This document shows positions 34,977-44,130 of a stretch of DNA of 64,000 nt, one piece after another. Each line of letters opens with the position of its first letter. Within the stretch, counting starts at the first letter, position 1. The notes beneath the pieces were generated by a model that did not search any database, had not been told where the DNA came from, and saw only the letters and a program-made list of their open reading frames with translations. The position numbers and the translations under genes are program-made. The stretch covers positions 5,560,739 to 5,624,738 of the forward strand of contig JARUPZ010000013.1 in assembly GCA_031213475.1 (NCBI GenBank). The letters are read 5' to 3'. The stretch is from Nereocystis luetkeana. Lineage: Eukaryota > Sar > Phaeophyceae > Laminariales > Laminariaceae.

Positions 34977-37900
34977 TGCTGCTGCTGCTGCTGCCGCTGT
35001 TGTGTCGGTGAGTTGTTGGTAGCGGGAGAGCGGTGAAGAAATAGGTGTTTGGTTCTGCGGATGGGGGGTTTTGCACGCGAGCGGCGTTTTTGTCTTCGTT
35101 AGGGAGGGAGACGGCACGCTGTCGTGGTACGTAGCAGTAGTTTTGTTGTTGATCATTGTGTCCATGTTTTGTTGATGTTTTGTTTTGTTTTTCGTTCATG
35201 CTATGTTGATGTTTTTGTCTCTGTGTGTGTCTTTGTTTTTCTGTTTGTCTTGCACCTACCTTTTCTGGGTTAACGTTTTTTTCTTCATGTTTAGGCTTCG
35301 CTCCTTCAGGACTGCACTCCCGTTTTGGGCTCAACTCACTTGGAGTTAGAGGTGAATAGGTGCGTCTGTCCACTGCAGCACTTGACCCATTTTGAACTGC
35401 ACTCCCGTACTGGGGACAAAACCACTCAAAATCTAAGTCGTTTGTCCCCTACACGGGACTGCAGTCCTAAAAGGGTTAAATACTTGAGGTTAAAGGTTCG
35501 GTGGTGTTGGTGTTGGTGTTGGTGTTGGTATGGACGGCGTTGGTGTCGGTGTTGGTATTGCTGGTGTTGGTGTAGGTGTTTAAGAGTCGTGTTGGTGTTG
35601 GTGTTGGTGCTAGTGTAGGTGTCGGTGTTTGTGTCGGTCTGCGTTGTTTATTGGTGTTGGTGTAGATGTTGATGTTGGTGTTGAGTTGGGTGCGGGCGTT
35701 AGTGTTGCTGTTGGTGTTGCTGTTGGTGTTGGTTTGGGCGTTAGTGTAGTTGTTGGTGTGGGTGTTGGTGTTGGTGTTGGTGTCGATGGTAGTGTCGATA
35801 TTGGTGGAGTGTTGCTGTTGTATCAGTATTTGTGTCTTTGTCGGTATCGGTGTAGGTGTTGGTGTTGGTGTTGGTGTAAGTGTTGTTGTTGGTGTGGGCG
35901 TTAGCGTAGTTGTTGGTGTTGGCGTTGGTGTTGGTGTCGATGGTAGTGTCGATATTGGTGGTGGTGTAGGTGTCGGCGTCGGTATCGGTGTTGGTGTCGG
36001 TACCGGTGTCTGTGTTGGTGTTGTTTGTGTTGTGTTGGCGGTGCCGGTATTGGTGTCGGTGTTGATGTAGGCTTCAATTGATGTCGGTCCGGTTTGCTTA
36101 ATTTCCGTGTGATTTCTTTTGTAGACTCCCGTTGTGGCGTGAGGGCGTGTGGCGTTGCACTCCGTGTTTTTGCCTCTACCGAGTCTGACTGCGTGCAGCT
36201 TCTTTCTTAAATCTCCACGTTCCTCCCATTATTGTAGTGTCCAGTAGTTACTCCATTGTGGTAGTGTTGGCAGGAGTCATAGTTCCTTCTTTGCACCCCG
36301 CCCTCACCCTATCCCATCCCATCCCATCCCATCGCGTCCCACCCCATTCCACCTAGTCTGACCCCATCCCATCGCATCCAATCTCATCCCATCCCACCCA
36401 ATCCCATCCTATCTCATCCCATCCCACCCCATCTCATCCCGTCCTATCCCGTTTCATCCCACCCCATCCCATCCCATGCCATCCCAACTTTATCCCATCC
36501 CGTATAAGATTATCCCATCCCACCATATAATCCCATCCCGTCTCTTTCCCTCCACGTGTGCATGCACTTCCGTCGGGAACTCCTCTTTCTCCCCTCCTCT
36601 CTTTCTCTCTCTCTTCCTCTCTTTTTCTCTCTCTCTTTCTCTCTTTCTCTCTCTGTTTCTCTTTTTCTCTGTTTCTCTTTTTCTCTGTTTCTCTCCTTCT
36701 CTCTTTGTCTCCTTCTCTCTCTCTTTCTGTCGCAATAGCGGGGCGGTAGCGCGGCAATGGCATCGTCACCATCATCATTATCATCATCGACGGTGGTTTC
36801 CGGAGCCAAGCGCGAGGTGTTTGCTCCCTGGGGAGCGGGGGTGGGGATCCCTCCATCGGACAACCCGGTGCCGATCCCGAACCCGGGAAGCTACCGGCTC
36901 TGTATGGAGGCGTGCAGGAGGGGGGGGGACGCGGCGGGGGCGCTGTCGACCTTGGCGGGCATGCGAGCAGAGGGGCTCGAGCTCGACGTGGTGAGCGATA
37001 GATATTGACTGCTGTGTTCCGAAACATGCGGTAGGCGCCGTTTTGATAATGACTCGTGGTAAGAGTACTGGTGTCGCACAGCTACTGTGTACCTTGGTAT
37101 ACGTTTTCTGAGGCTTCCTCGCTCAATCCCGACGGAAGTTTGTACACTTACCCGATACAAAATGCGATGGCCTCGTAGGGATACATCGGCAACAAACACA
37201 CGTTGTAAAATGCAATCGGGTTTTGCGGCAAGTAGTACTGCGTACGGTGGCTCTTCAATCGAGGAGCCCTGTTAGTCATAAGCATTCCCACCCAGACGTG
37301 ATGGCACGCGTCTTACCCCTCTATACCTAACCCTAACCCTAAGTAAGGAACAGGAGTGCCGGTTCTGGCGGGGTTTCTTGCTTCCGCATGTGGATAGCGT
37401 GAGGGAGCTATACATGCCGCAAGCGCAAACTGCGCAGCGTGAGCTACACAGCTCGAGCCACGCAGCGAAACTTACATCGCGCGAAGATAGGCACATACCG
37501 CAAGCTGCATATAGCCCAAGCTATATACCAGGTACGGCGCGAGCTATTCTACGCACATGAGGGCACCGACGACGCTGCAGCACGCGAGAAGCAACAATTA
37601 TTCTTCCGAGACGCGACTAACCCCCGTCTTGATACCCCTTTTGATATCGCACAGTACAAAACCGCACTGTGCATGCATTTCTTGCCTGGGCCTGATTTGT
37701 GAGCCCTCTTAGTACGGCACTGTACAGAACCGCGCTGTAAATGTTTTTTGCTGTTCTTCGTCCCTGCTCAGACCGGCTGACCTCCTGCTCCCCTCCACCC
37801 CACCTCGCACCCCCGCTCGCCCGCCTCCGCTCCCAAGGCTTGCCGGCGTGTTTTAACGCCTCCCTTCCTCCCACCCCGATCCCCACCCCCCCCCCGCCCG

Positions 37901-40900
37901 TCCCCGCTCCCCGGGTTTCCAGTTGTGTTTTAACGAAGCTTTGGAGGCGTGCGCGAAGGGCGGGGGTCGGTGGGAGCGCGCGTGTTCCTTTCTAGAGGAG
38001 ATGCGGTCGGAGGGAATCGAGCCCAATCGGGACTCGTACTCGGCGGTGCTCAGGGCTTGCGAGAGGTGCGGTTACTATTACGGGGGAGCCATAGTTAACA
38101 GGACCAAATATTGTTAGTAAAAATGGTTAAATATATAGGTTTTTATGTATACCATAGGTCCTGTTAACTAGGGTCCCCCGTAATAGTTATTCTGCTACAA
38201 GTGGTACATCTGAGAGTTCACAACGAAAAAGAAAAAAATACACCCCCCTTAGCCGCCCATCTTGAAATTCAAAACTAAAACTACATACGTCGTTGGGCAC
38301 GAAATATGTACGTACGATGCTTTTGTTTTGTTTAATTTTATTCACTTTTTTCCAAAGAGTTTTTCCCCAAGAGTCTTTTTTGGTTAGCATACCCCGCCCC
38401 CCTATTGAGGCCTCGATGATAAAAGTGTGGTATTTTTTTTTTGCTTGGGTAACCTCGATACGTCAGCTCTAAGCTCATCTTGCTCGCGAAAGGTGAGATT
38501 GCTCTTGACATCCTGCTTGGTTTGCTGTCCTAATATTTTGAACTTATTTTCCGACAAACACGCCCGCTGCGAGTCTAGTAACACTTGGCCGTTCTCCCCC
38601 CCCCCCCCCCCCCCCGCGGTTCACTTCTCTTGCTCCCCGACGCTCGTCGCCGCACCTCGGCTGGTGCTGGTAATGTTGACAGCTGCTCCGACGAAGAAGG
38701 AGCGGGAGAGGCTGCCTTCGACATCATACAGACCCTCTCCAGAGCCTCGTCTCCCACCCACACCCGCGCAGACACCGGCGCGAGCCATAGTGAAGTTGTC
38801 AACCATGGGGATGGTGTCAACCATGGGGATGGTGCCAGCCATATGGACGATATCGGTGAAGTAGTAGCTTGTGCTCCGCCGCCGCCGCCCGATGCGAGGG
38901 AGTTTCTGGCCGCCATTCGGGCGTGCGCCGGCGACTACCCGCGAGCGCTCCGGCTCCTTACGGACGTCAAGCGCTCGGCAGCGCAAGCAGCGGAAGCAGC
39001 GGAAGCAGCGGAAGCAGCGGCAGCGGCAGCTGCGTCGAGATCGGTATCAGGCGAAGCGGGGGTAGCGGAAGCTGTAGCAGGAGCGGTAGCGGAACCAGTA
39101 GCGATAAAAGAGGCGGGCGCGGAATCGGTAAATAAACCGGACGAGAGATCGTTAGATGAAGCGGCCGCAAAATCGGTAGATAAATCGGACGCAGAATCAG
39201 TAGTAGGTAATACTGACGCGGGGTTGGTAGAGCGAGCGGAACCCGGAACGGAATTGGAATCGGAATCGGCGGTGGTGGAGGCGGTGGCGGTGCCGGTGAG
39301 CGGGGTCCGGCTGCTGCTCCCCGAGCACTACCAAGCCGCAATAGAGGCGTGCGGCCGCGGCGGCAACACGCGCGGCGTCTTGGCCCTACTCGACGAGTTG
39401 AGACTAGGTGATGTCGGCGGGTTGGGGAGTTCAGCAACCGCAGCGCCATCTGGAGCAGCCGCGGAGTTAGGAGCAGCGGAGACGGTGGGGGGGGCGGGAG
39501 TGGGAGTCGAGGCGGGGGCGGGAACGGAGGCGACGGCTGGACTAAGACCTTCGCCCGAGCTTGCCTCTGCTATTGGCGCGGCGAGGGAGAGGGGGGTGGA
39601 GGCGGAGGTGGAGACTGGGATGAAGGAGGGAGGGGGGGCTGCTGCAGGCGTCGAGGACGCAAGGGATGAAGCGGAAGCAGCGGAAGCCACGCGAGCGGCG
39701 GTGGTTGTTGGGATACTTCCGCCAGTGTCACCGGTACGGGAGGACGGGAAAGAGGCGGGTGGGGGAGTGTGCAGAGGGTGGCAGCAGCGGAGGGAGATAG
39801 GAGCGGTGGTTCATACAGTAGCTTGTAATTTGTTATGTGGCGTTTTTCTAAATTTCCTCACCTGCTGTACAGGAGGCGAGGCGGGTTGGAGTTTGCGACG
39901 AGTGTCGTGGCAGTGTCGCGCGGGATGGGGCGACCACGCCCCCCCCCCCCCGCCTGGGCGCAAGAGGGGTCCGCAGAGGCCACCATGGTCCGCCACCTTT
40001 GCCATCTGTCATCGGTCACAGGCGGTGGTGCATGGTTCCATGGGCGGGTGATTTATGCTTGACGAATCGAGTGCTTGGTTGCTTGCAGAAGGGCAAGAGG
40101 CAGGGGGAAGGAAGAGGGTGAAGTGGGGAGGAAGAAGGGACGGAGGGAGTGAGGGAGGGAGATATCTATATATATATATTGTTTCAACACCTTTCCGTCA
40201 CTTGATAACCCGGGTCCATTCACCAACCACGTGCCCCCCCCCCAACCCCCTGCTTCCTTCAGCACTAATGCACGCCGTCTGCGGCCGCCCCCGCCACCTC
40301 TCCCACCCCCTCCGCTAACATACAAAATGGTGGGTCGTTGTCCCGTTCAGTCGATCCTCGCCGCCGCTGCTAACGCTCTCGCCGATGCCGGAGAATGGGA
40401 GTGGTGCCTGGTCATTCTCGAAGAGCTTGAGCAATTGTCGGACGCACTAGAGGCGCAATCTGAACAGGAAGGCGAGGGAGGGGGCGGGGGCGGGGGCGGG
40501 GGTGGGGATGATGGCGACGGCAATGTTATCAACGAAAGTCGAGGTCGAATAGAAGCCGTACGCGAAGCTGGGGTCGAAGCGGAAACCGTCATCCGGCTTC
40601 ACCTGGACGAGGCGGGATTGCCGGTACGGCCCGGCGACAGCAAAGCGACTGCCGCCGCCGCTGCCACCGCCGCGACCTCAGCCGCTGACACGTTGGCGAC
40701 GTACGCCGCGGCCGTCCGCGCGTGCGGTACAGGGGGCGCCGGGGTTCAAGCTGTCGTGGGGATTCTTGAGCGAATGCGCTGGGCCGAGGTCGAGCCTAGA
40801 GAGGGGACCTATGCTGCTGCGATTAGCGCGTTTCAAGCTTGTGGCGGCGTTTGGGAGGAGGCGCGGGAGGGGGTGGGGGGGTTGAGGGTTACGGCGGCGG

Positions 40901-43900
40901 AGGCCGCACGAGGTCTTATTGAGTGGGAGGAGATGCGGGGTGGTGGTGATGGTGGTGGCGGGAGTGGCGAGGGCTCCAGTCCGTTTTTGTACAGGTGGGT
41001 GGGTGGGTGGGTGCATTGTTGTTGTCGTCGTCGTTGTTGGTGTTGTTGTTGTCACTCTCTCTCACACGCACACTTTCCCCTTTCTCGCTCTCTCCTCTGA
41101 TTGCCTCTCTTCTTCTCCCTACCCCACCCCCTCCCACCTCCCCTTCCCGTCACCCTCTCACCCCACCCCACCTTTTCACCCCCTTCCCCCTTTCCCTCTC
41201 GTTTACGTAACAGCGCCGCCATCAAGGCTTGTGCCGCGGAGGGGGACGTAGCCACTGCAAAACAGCTGTTCGTCGAGGGGAGGCGGGCGGCTGGCGTAGC
41301 GAGCGACAAGCCCGCCGACATCGCCGCCGCCGCCATCGCCGCCGCCGCCTCGGCTGCGCGCTCCGGCAGCGCCCCCGCTCCCCCTGCTCGCGTAAACGCC
41401 GCCGTGGAAGCCGTCTACAGCGCCATGTTGACGGTGAGAGGGTGAAGGCCTTTAGGGGCGAGGGAAGCGGGGGGGAGGGGTTGAGCGTGGTTGGGTTGGG
41501 TTGGATTGGGTTGGGTTGGGTTGGGTTGAGTTGAGGTGGCTGGGGTGGGGTGGGGTAGGTTGGCGTGGGGTAGGGGATGGAGGTTGAGAGGTGGGGGAGG
41601 GTGGGGGAGGGGTTCCCCCCTCTGCCCCTAGAAGAAGCAGAAAAAAGCGGTTATTTTGTGTCGGTGAAAAATACAGAAACGTCTTAATGTAAGATGCCCG
41701 GCGGTGTTCGCTTGCAGTGCCCTGGGCTTGAATGGCGACGCCTTCACAATCTCAACACCCTGCCCACGCCCATGCACACACCGTTTATGTTTTACAGGAA
41801 CGATCGCTCTCGAAAACACAATACACCGGCTTCAAGGTACTTATTGTGCTATTAATAGCTCTAGGAAGTAAAACCAGGACCTAAAAACAACCCTGAAGCC
41901 CCCTCTCTCCAACCCTCTCTGCCAGGGCTTCTCGCTTCTTGTCGCTCCGCCGTTGGCCACTTGTTGGCGACTGCTATTTGTGATTTCCGCTCGTTGTCCG
42001 CGGCGAAGTGTTTGCCCCCCCCCCGCTGGCTATTGCTCAACAGTGTTTACGACTTGGCCCCGCTTCGACACAATGGTTGATACTCCACACGAACGCCTCG
42101 TTCCATATCTATTTCCGAGATTTTTCCCAAGCGGTCTGGGATAGGGTTAGGGTCTAGAGTCCCATGGTGTTTCATCCGTTTTGTCGAAATTGGGCGATGG
42201 TCTGTATGTACAGAGCCATCCCCTATATTGCGCCTGGGTGCAAGCATTAAATCACCCGAACAGGCTGCAATATTGTAGGCGGTGTGTGGGACGGTCCGCG
42301 GGTGTGCTGTTTTTTCTTATTCTGTCGTGGGTGGCGATTATTATGGGCCCCCCGTAGTAGGATAATCTGCTTCGTATGCGGTATAGGATTACCAGCGGCT
42401 TCACCCAGCACAAAAGGGGACCCCTATGTCTTACGGAGGCGGCCGAGTAGAATCGCAAAGTCGCTTCGCTCGTAAGCAAATAACTAAAGCCACCTATTGT
42501 TGCATCGCAGGTCTGTGTCGCCGCGGGCGACGGGTCGCTGGCGCGGGACGTGCTCCGGTGGATGAAGCTTGAAGGTTTCAAGGCCAAGGAGGAGGCGTAC
42601 ATGCTCGCCATCAAGGCGTGCTGCGTCGCCGGTACCGGCCCGGAATCATCCTTCGCCTCCGGTTTGCCAGCCGCTTTTCCTGACGCGGATGTCGGTGCTG
42701 CTGGTGTTGGTGTTGGTGGTGGCGTTGGTGCTTGTGGTATTGGTGTTGGTGCTGGTGTTGATAGTGACGTTGGTGTTGATGGTGGGGGTGGCGGTGGTGA
42801 CGGGGGTGGGAGTGGTGGTGGGGGTGCTGTCGCTACGGAGGCTTCGCGTGTTTCAGCCGTACCGACGGAAGCGTATAGGCGTTCCCGCGGCGACAGAGAG
42901 AACGTTAGCTTGACGTCGCCGTCATCGTCACAGACGGTATCGTCGTCTGTGTCTGCTGCCGTCTCCACGGCCCCTTCTTCTTCAGCGACTGCTACTGCTA
43001 CTGCTGCTGCCGGTACGCCTACTGCTGCTGCTGCTACTACTACTTCTACTGCTGCTGACCCTGGCGGTGGCGTGGACGAACAACCCGAGGAGGATGATAA
43101 AGGGGCAGAGCCGCGCCACGGAGAAGAGGGGGAGAAGGAGGAGGGTAAGGAGGAGGAGGAGCAAGAGTTCCAATGGTTCGTCGTGCCGGGAGGGCGTGAA
43201 CACCCCCCCTCGTTTGACGAGGACGGCAATGAGGAGGGTTGGGCCGGCGGGGTCGGAGGCGCCGGCGGCGGTAGCGGTAGCGGTGGAGGGGTCGCGGAGA
43301 CCTTAGCCGCTCGGCCGGGCGACGTTGAGAACGCCGGGGTGTCGCGGGCTCCCCCCGCTGAGACCGCCAGCGTGAGCAGAAGACGCGGTGTCGATGTCGA
43401 TGTCGCTGTAGATGTTGGTGAAGGTGGAGATGTCAGCGGAGGAGAAGGCGCGTCGGGGGGGGTGGGCCGAGGGGAGGAGCAGAAGGTTGAGGCAGAAGCT
43501 CGTTACGGTAGCTCGATCGAAGAGAGAGAGGAGAAGGATAGCGTGGTGGAGAGCGGCAACGATAGTGGTGGCGTTAACGATGGCGGTAGGGTTAGTGGGG
43601 GCGATAGCGGTAGCGATCGCGTAAACCCGAGCGACAGCGAGAGCGCTGTTGGTGGCGGGACCGCCCGAAAGCGCGTCTGGCCTGTGACCGGTTCTGTCAA
43701 CGGTTCTGCCAACGATTCTTCCAATGGTTTTGCCGTGGGATCGGCCGCCAGTGGCCGGGGGAACACCCCCGACCGCTCGAGGGGCGAGGGCAACGGCCAC
43801 GCAGACGGGGGAGAAGACGGGGGTGTTGACCTCGGACAGGGCGGGGTCGACTGGCGACGGGCGAGAACCCTCCTTGATGACATGGAGGCGGCCGAAGACT

Positions 43901-44130
43901 TCCCGAAACCCCCGGCGGGGGCGTACGAGGCGGTGCTCGGCGCGTGCGTCGCTGCGGGGAGAGTGGGGGACGCGCTCGAGGTGGCGCAGGCCATGGCCAT
44001 GGCGGGGCACAGGCCTAACCCGGGCCTGGTGTCTCGCCTGACGTCCAGCCACGCGGATGTGCTCAGCAAAGAAATGAGGGAAGTGGAGGAGGCTGCGGCT
44101 GCCCCCATGGATGAATGGGGCCGCGATTAG
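21358..44130 (+). CDS. Giant pentatricopeptide-repeat (PPR) protein, 16 exons
   Basis: Exons: 21358-22082, 24216-24280, 25716-25997, 26989-27068, 27330-27478, 28182-28268, 30135-30414, 31519-32412, 34301-34386, 34815-35007, 36739-36990, 37923-38065, 38683-39733, 40351-40994, 41214-41433, 42511-44130. The total is 6,771 bp, one frame of 2,256 codons plus TAG; starting at ATG 21448 gives 2,226 aa. About 25 PPR motifs with the usual x-TYN-A-A-I-x-AC ... W-x-x-A-x-x-LL-x-x-M pattern are visible, and most are interrupted by introns that preserve the motif exactly. Long Ala/Glu/Gly/Ser inserts separate motifs in exons 1, 8, 13, 14 and 16. PPR proteins bind single-stranded RNA, usually in plastids or mitochondria, for processing, stability or translation. 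No editing (DYW) domain, SMR or nuclease domain is seen. The motif style (AISAC, GRW) resembles P-class repeats. Exon 1 and the donor of exon 13 are the least certain parts. Confidence 0.8.
22309..22430 (+). mobile_element. Family A MITE, copy 6
   Basis: In PPR intron 1. It is longer than usual because of a small internal insertion containing TACCAGGTA, a word common across the window. Confidence 0.85.
22895..22960. mobile_element. Family D palindromic element, shortened
   Basis: Both terminal repeats are present, but the centre has been lost, leaving an almost perfect hairpin. Confidence 0.65.
23069..23178 (+). mobile_element. Family A MITE, copy 7
   Basis: Second copy in PPR intron 1, with the GTGAACATG variant of the inner terminal repeat. 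Confidence 0.8.
24030..24182. repeat. GATCTGATATGAT array
   Basis: A degenerate pentamer/hexamer array just before PPR exon 2. Confidence 0.85.
24216..30414 (+). CDS. PPR gene exons 2-7 (PPR motifs 1-8)
   Basis: Exon 2 is only 65 bp (FTVAMTELGHSRRWKAVP) and joins exon 3 to give one motif ending VLIAEAGRVGLPLN. Later motifs include NAAISACGRGKRWKPAVELL across exons 3/4, YSAAISACKNCERWEMALEL in exon 5, CASAGRWEPAMEILRGM across 5/6 and a YNVALKALTREGLW motif in exon 7. Donors are GTGAGA, GTGAGC, GTGAGC, GTGGGT, GTGAGT and GTGTGT. Exon 7 ends with AAAGEVAE, whose motif is completed by exon 8. Confidence 0.85.
24571..24680 (+). mobile_element. Family A MITE, copy 8
   Basis: A near-perfect copy in PPR intron 2. 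Confidence 0.9.
25293..25404. repeat. Tandem repeat, 3 x 37 bp
   Basis: The unit is CTATCGTAGAACGCCTC followed by GAACATGAGAAGCTGAACCC. In PPR intron 2, upstream of exon 3. Confidence 0.85.
25533..25654 (-). mobile_element. Family B repeat, partial
   Basis: A reverse fragment ending in 25 C; the poly-C end is about 60 bp before the acceptor of PPR exon 3. Confidence 0.8.
26038..26314 (+). mobile_element. Family B repeat, longest copy
   Basis: Runs from poly-G through the core to GATAGCTTCAATGAGTATCC, giving about 255 bp of element plus G tracts at both ends. Confidence 0.85.
26343..26402 (+). mobile_element. Family C repeat, fragment
   Basis: TGCTTGCCTTGGTTATTT to CGAGACGG, directly followed by a family B head. 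Confidence 0.7.
26401..26506 (+). mobile_element. Family B repeat, partial
   Basis: Short form lacking the GATAGGAGAGATGTACTC step; ends in the CACCG core. Confidence 0.75.
27096..27300. repeat. GGCTGGCTTGCTT-rich array
   Basis: Two blocks of GGCT/TTGC/GATT tetramers fill most of PPR intron 4. Confidence 0.8.
27791..27885. mobile_element. Family D palindromic element
   Basis: Full length, in PPR intron 5; ends GCCCTTTTAGAACCGCAG and ACTAAAGGGGTTAA. Confidence 0.65.
27927..28078 (-). mobile_element. Family C repeat
   Basis: Reverse copy ending AAATAAGTACA and poly-C about 100 bp before the acceptor of PPR exon 6. Confidence 0.8.
28391..28477 (+). mobile_element. Family B repeat, partial
   Basis: Head and GCATGGCCGTAGTC block only, in PPR intron 6. 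Confidence 0.75.
28488..28650 (+). mobile_element. Family B repeat, partial
   Basis: Second copy right after the previous one; it reaches the ATTGCTTGTGCCAAGC part. Confidence 0.75.
29410..29507 (-). mobile_element. Family A MITE, copy 9 (truncated)
   Basis: In PPR intron 6. The left end is intact apart from one change; the right terminal repeat is lost after CCTATTTCCTAT. Confidence 0.75.
30509..30609. repeat. CCCTA pentamer array
   Basis: About 20 units of CCCTA/CCCCA in PPR intron 7. Confidence 0.9.
30800..30869. repeat. Tandem repeat, 5 x 14 bp
   Basis: Perfect repeats of GGGTACCTTATTTA, so recent in origin. Confidence 0.9.
31071..31292 (-). mobile_element. Family B repeat, near full length
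   Basis: Reverse copy in PPR intron 7 with both ends recognisable. Confidence 0.85.
31372..31494 (-). mobile_element. Family C repeat
   Basis: Reverse copy; its C-rich end is about 25 bp before the acceptor of PPR exon 8. Confidence 0.75.
31519..32412 (+). CDS. PPR gene exon 8 (PPR motifs with acidic insert)
   Basis: The exon opens with AVNTREEMRAAGIPADPYTY, finishing the motif of exon 7, then ALATACGLAGDWVAAEAM. A roughly 150-residue Ala/Glu/Gly insert follows, then FHGLMEAYARAGEWKRSLEC and a second Glu-rich insert. It ends TSVGWTIK|GTGAGG in phase 0. The minus-strand reading of the same DNA is a shadow: it is Ser/Pro/Thr-rich with no motif. Confidence 0.85.
33326..33408. repeat. CT-TA-CT dinucleotide tract
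   Basis: CT repeats, then about 18 TA repeats, then CT repeats; PPR intron 8. Confidence 0.95.
33791..33880 (-). mobile_element. Family B repeat, partial
   Basis: Reverse fragment in PPR intron 8, flanked by C runs on both sides. Confidence 0.7.
34301..38065 (+). CDS. PPR gene exons 9-12
   Basis: Exon 9 (34301-34386) starts inside what looks like a longer open stretch; the CCTGGTGCCAG acceptor is chosen because GWTIK (exon 8) then reads ACAAAGQWQRALAVF. Exon 10 (34815-35007) has CFDGALLACAAGGEGYQAVS and then a Ser run from TCT repeats. Exon 11 (36739-36990) has SYRLCMEACRRGGDAAGAL. Exon 12 (37923-38065) has FNEALEACAKGGGRWERAC and SYSAVLRACE, ending GAGAG|GTGCGG, 10 bp before a family A MITE. 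Confidence 0.8.
35297..35480. mobile_element. Family D pair
   Basis: One partial and one full copy in a row (GGACTGCACTCCCGTTTTGG; then TGAACTGCACTCCCGTACTG to GGGACTGCAGTCCTAAAAGG), in PPR intron 10. Confidence 0.6.
35490..36072. repeat. GGTGTT minisatellite, 580 bp
   Basis: An uninterrupted array of GGTGTT/GGTGTC hexamers in PPR intron 10. It keeps plus-strand frames open (Val/Gly or Cys/Trp), but these are not genes. Confidence 0.9.
36308..36733. repeat. CCCAT pentamer array, then TCTC tract
   Basis: About 190 bp of CCCAT units, then about 140 bp of TCTCTTTCTC forming an extreme pyrimidine tract up to the acceptor of PPR exon 11. Confidence 0.9.
38076..38185 (+). mobile_element. Family A MITE, copy 10
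   Basis: A near-perfect copy that begins 10 bp after the splice donor of PPR exon 12. Confidence 0.9.
38683..39733 (+). CDS. PPR gene exon 13 (Ala/Glu-rich insert)
   Basis: The acceptor ATGTTGACAG continues the motif of exon 12 in phase 2. Motifs seen are FLAAIRACAGDYPRALRLL and YQAAIEACGRGGNTRGVLAL. Between them lies about 130 residues built on AEA/VDKS-like steps from GGAAGCAGC repeats. The best phase-0 donor is TCACCG|GTACGG at 39733, but the frame stays open to 40051, so the 3' limit is uncertain. Confidence 0.65.
40351..41433 (+). CDS. PPR gene exons 14-15
   Basis: Exon 14 (40351-40994, acceptor CCCGTTCAG) holds SILAAAANALADAGEWEWCL, TYAAAVRACGTGG and TYAAAISAFQACGGVW, and ends TACAG|GTGGGT. 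Exon 15 (41214-41433, acceptor TTACGTAACAG) completes YSAAIKACAAEGDVATAKQL and ends at ACG|GTGAGA. The intron between them is 219 bp and very pyrimidine-rich. Confidence 0.85.
42511..44130 (+). CDS. PPR gene exon 16 (C-terminus)
   Basis: The acceptor TTGCATCGCAG joins YSAMLT (exon 15) to VCVAAGDGSLARDVLRWM in phase 0, then MLAIKACCVAG. A roughly 400-residue Gly/Ser/Val/Asp/Glu insert follows. The last motif is YEAVLGACVAAGRVGDALEV, and the protein stops at TAG 44128-44130 after an acidic tail. Long open readings on the minus strand (42252-43229, 43303-44108) are shadows of this exon. Confidence 0.85.
   Translation, partial: VCVAAGDGSLARDVLRWMKLEGFKAKEEAYMLAIKACCVAGTGPESSFASGLPAAFPDADVGAAGVGVGGGVGACGIGVGAGVDSDVGVDGGGGGGDGGGSGGGGAVATEASRVSAVPTEAYRRSRGDRENVSLTSPSSSQTVSSSVSAAVSTAPSSSATATATAAAGTPTAAAATTTSTAADPGGGVDEQPEEDDKGAEPRHGEEGEKEEGKEEEEQEFQWFVVPGGREHPPSFDEDGNEEGWAGGVGGAGGGSGSGGGVAETLAARPGDVENAGVSRAPPAETASVSRRRGVDVDVAVDVGEGGDVSGGEGASGGVGRGEEQKVEAEARYGSSIEEREEKDSVVESGNDSGGVNDGGRVSGGDSGSDRVNPSDSESAVGGGTARKRVWPVTGSVNGSANDSSNGFAVGSAASGRGNTPDRSRGEGNGHADGGEDGGVDLGQGGVDWRRARTLLDDMEAAEDFPKPPAGAYEAVLGACVAAGRVGDALEVAQAMAMAGHRPNPGLVSRLTSSHADVLSKEMREVEEAAAAPMDEWGRD

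Noticed and set aside
35325-36070. Val/Gly-rich and Cys/Trp-rich plus-strand frames
   Set aside because: These are translations of the GGTGTT minisatellite inside PPR intron 10.
42252-44108. Long minus-strand frames opposite PPR exon 16
   Set aside because: Shadows of the GC-rich insert in exon 16; they lack family similarity, while the plus frame splices in phase.
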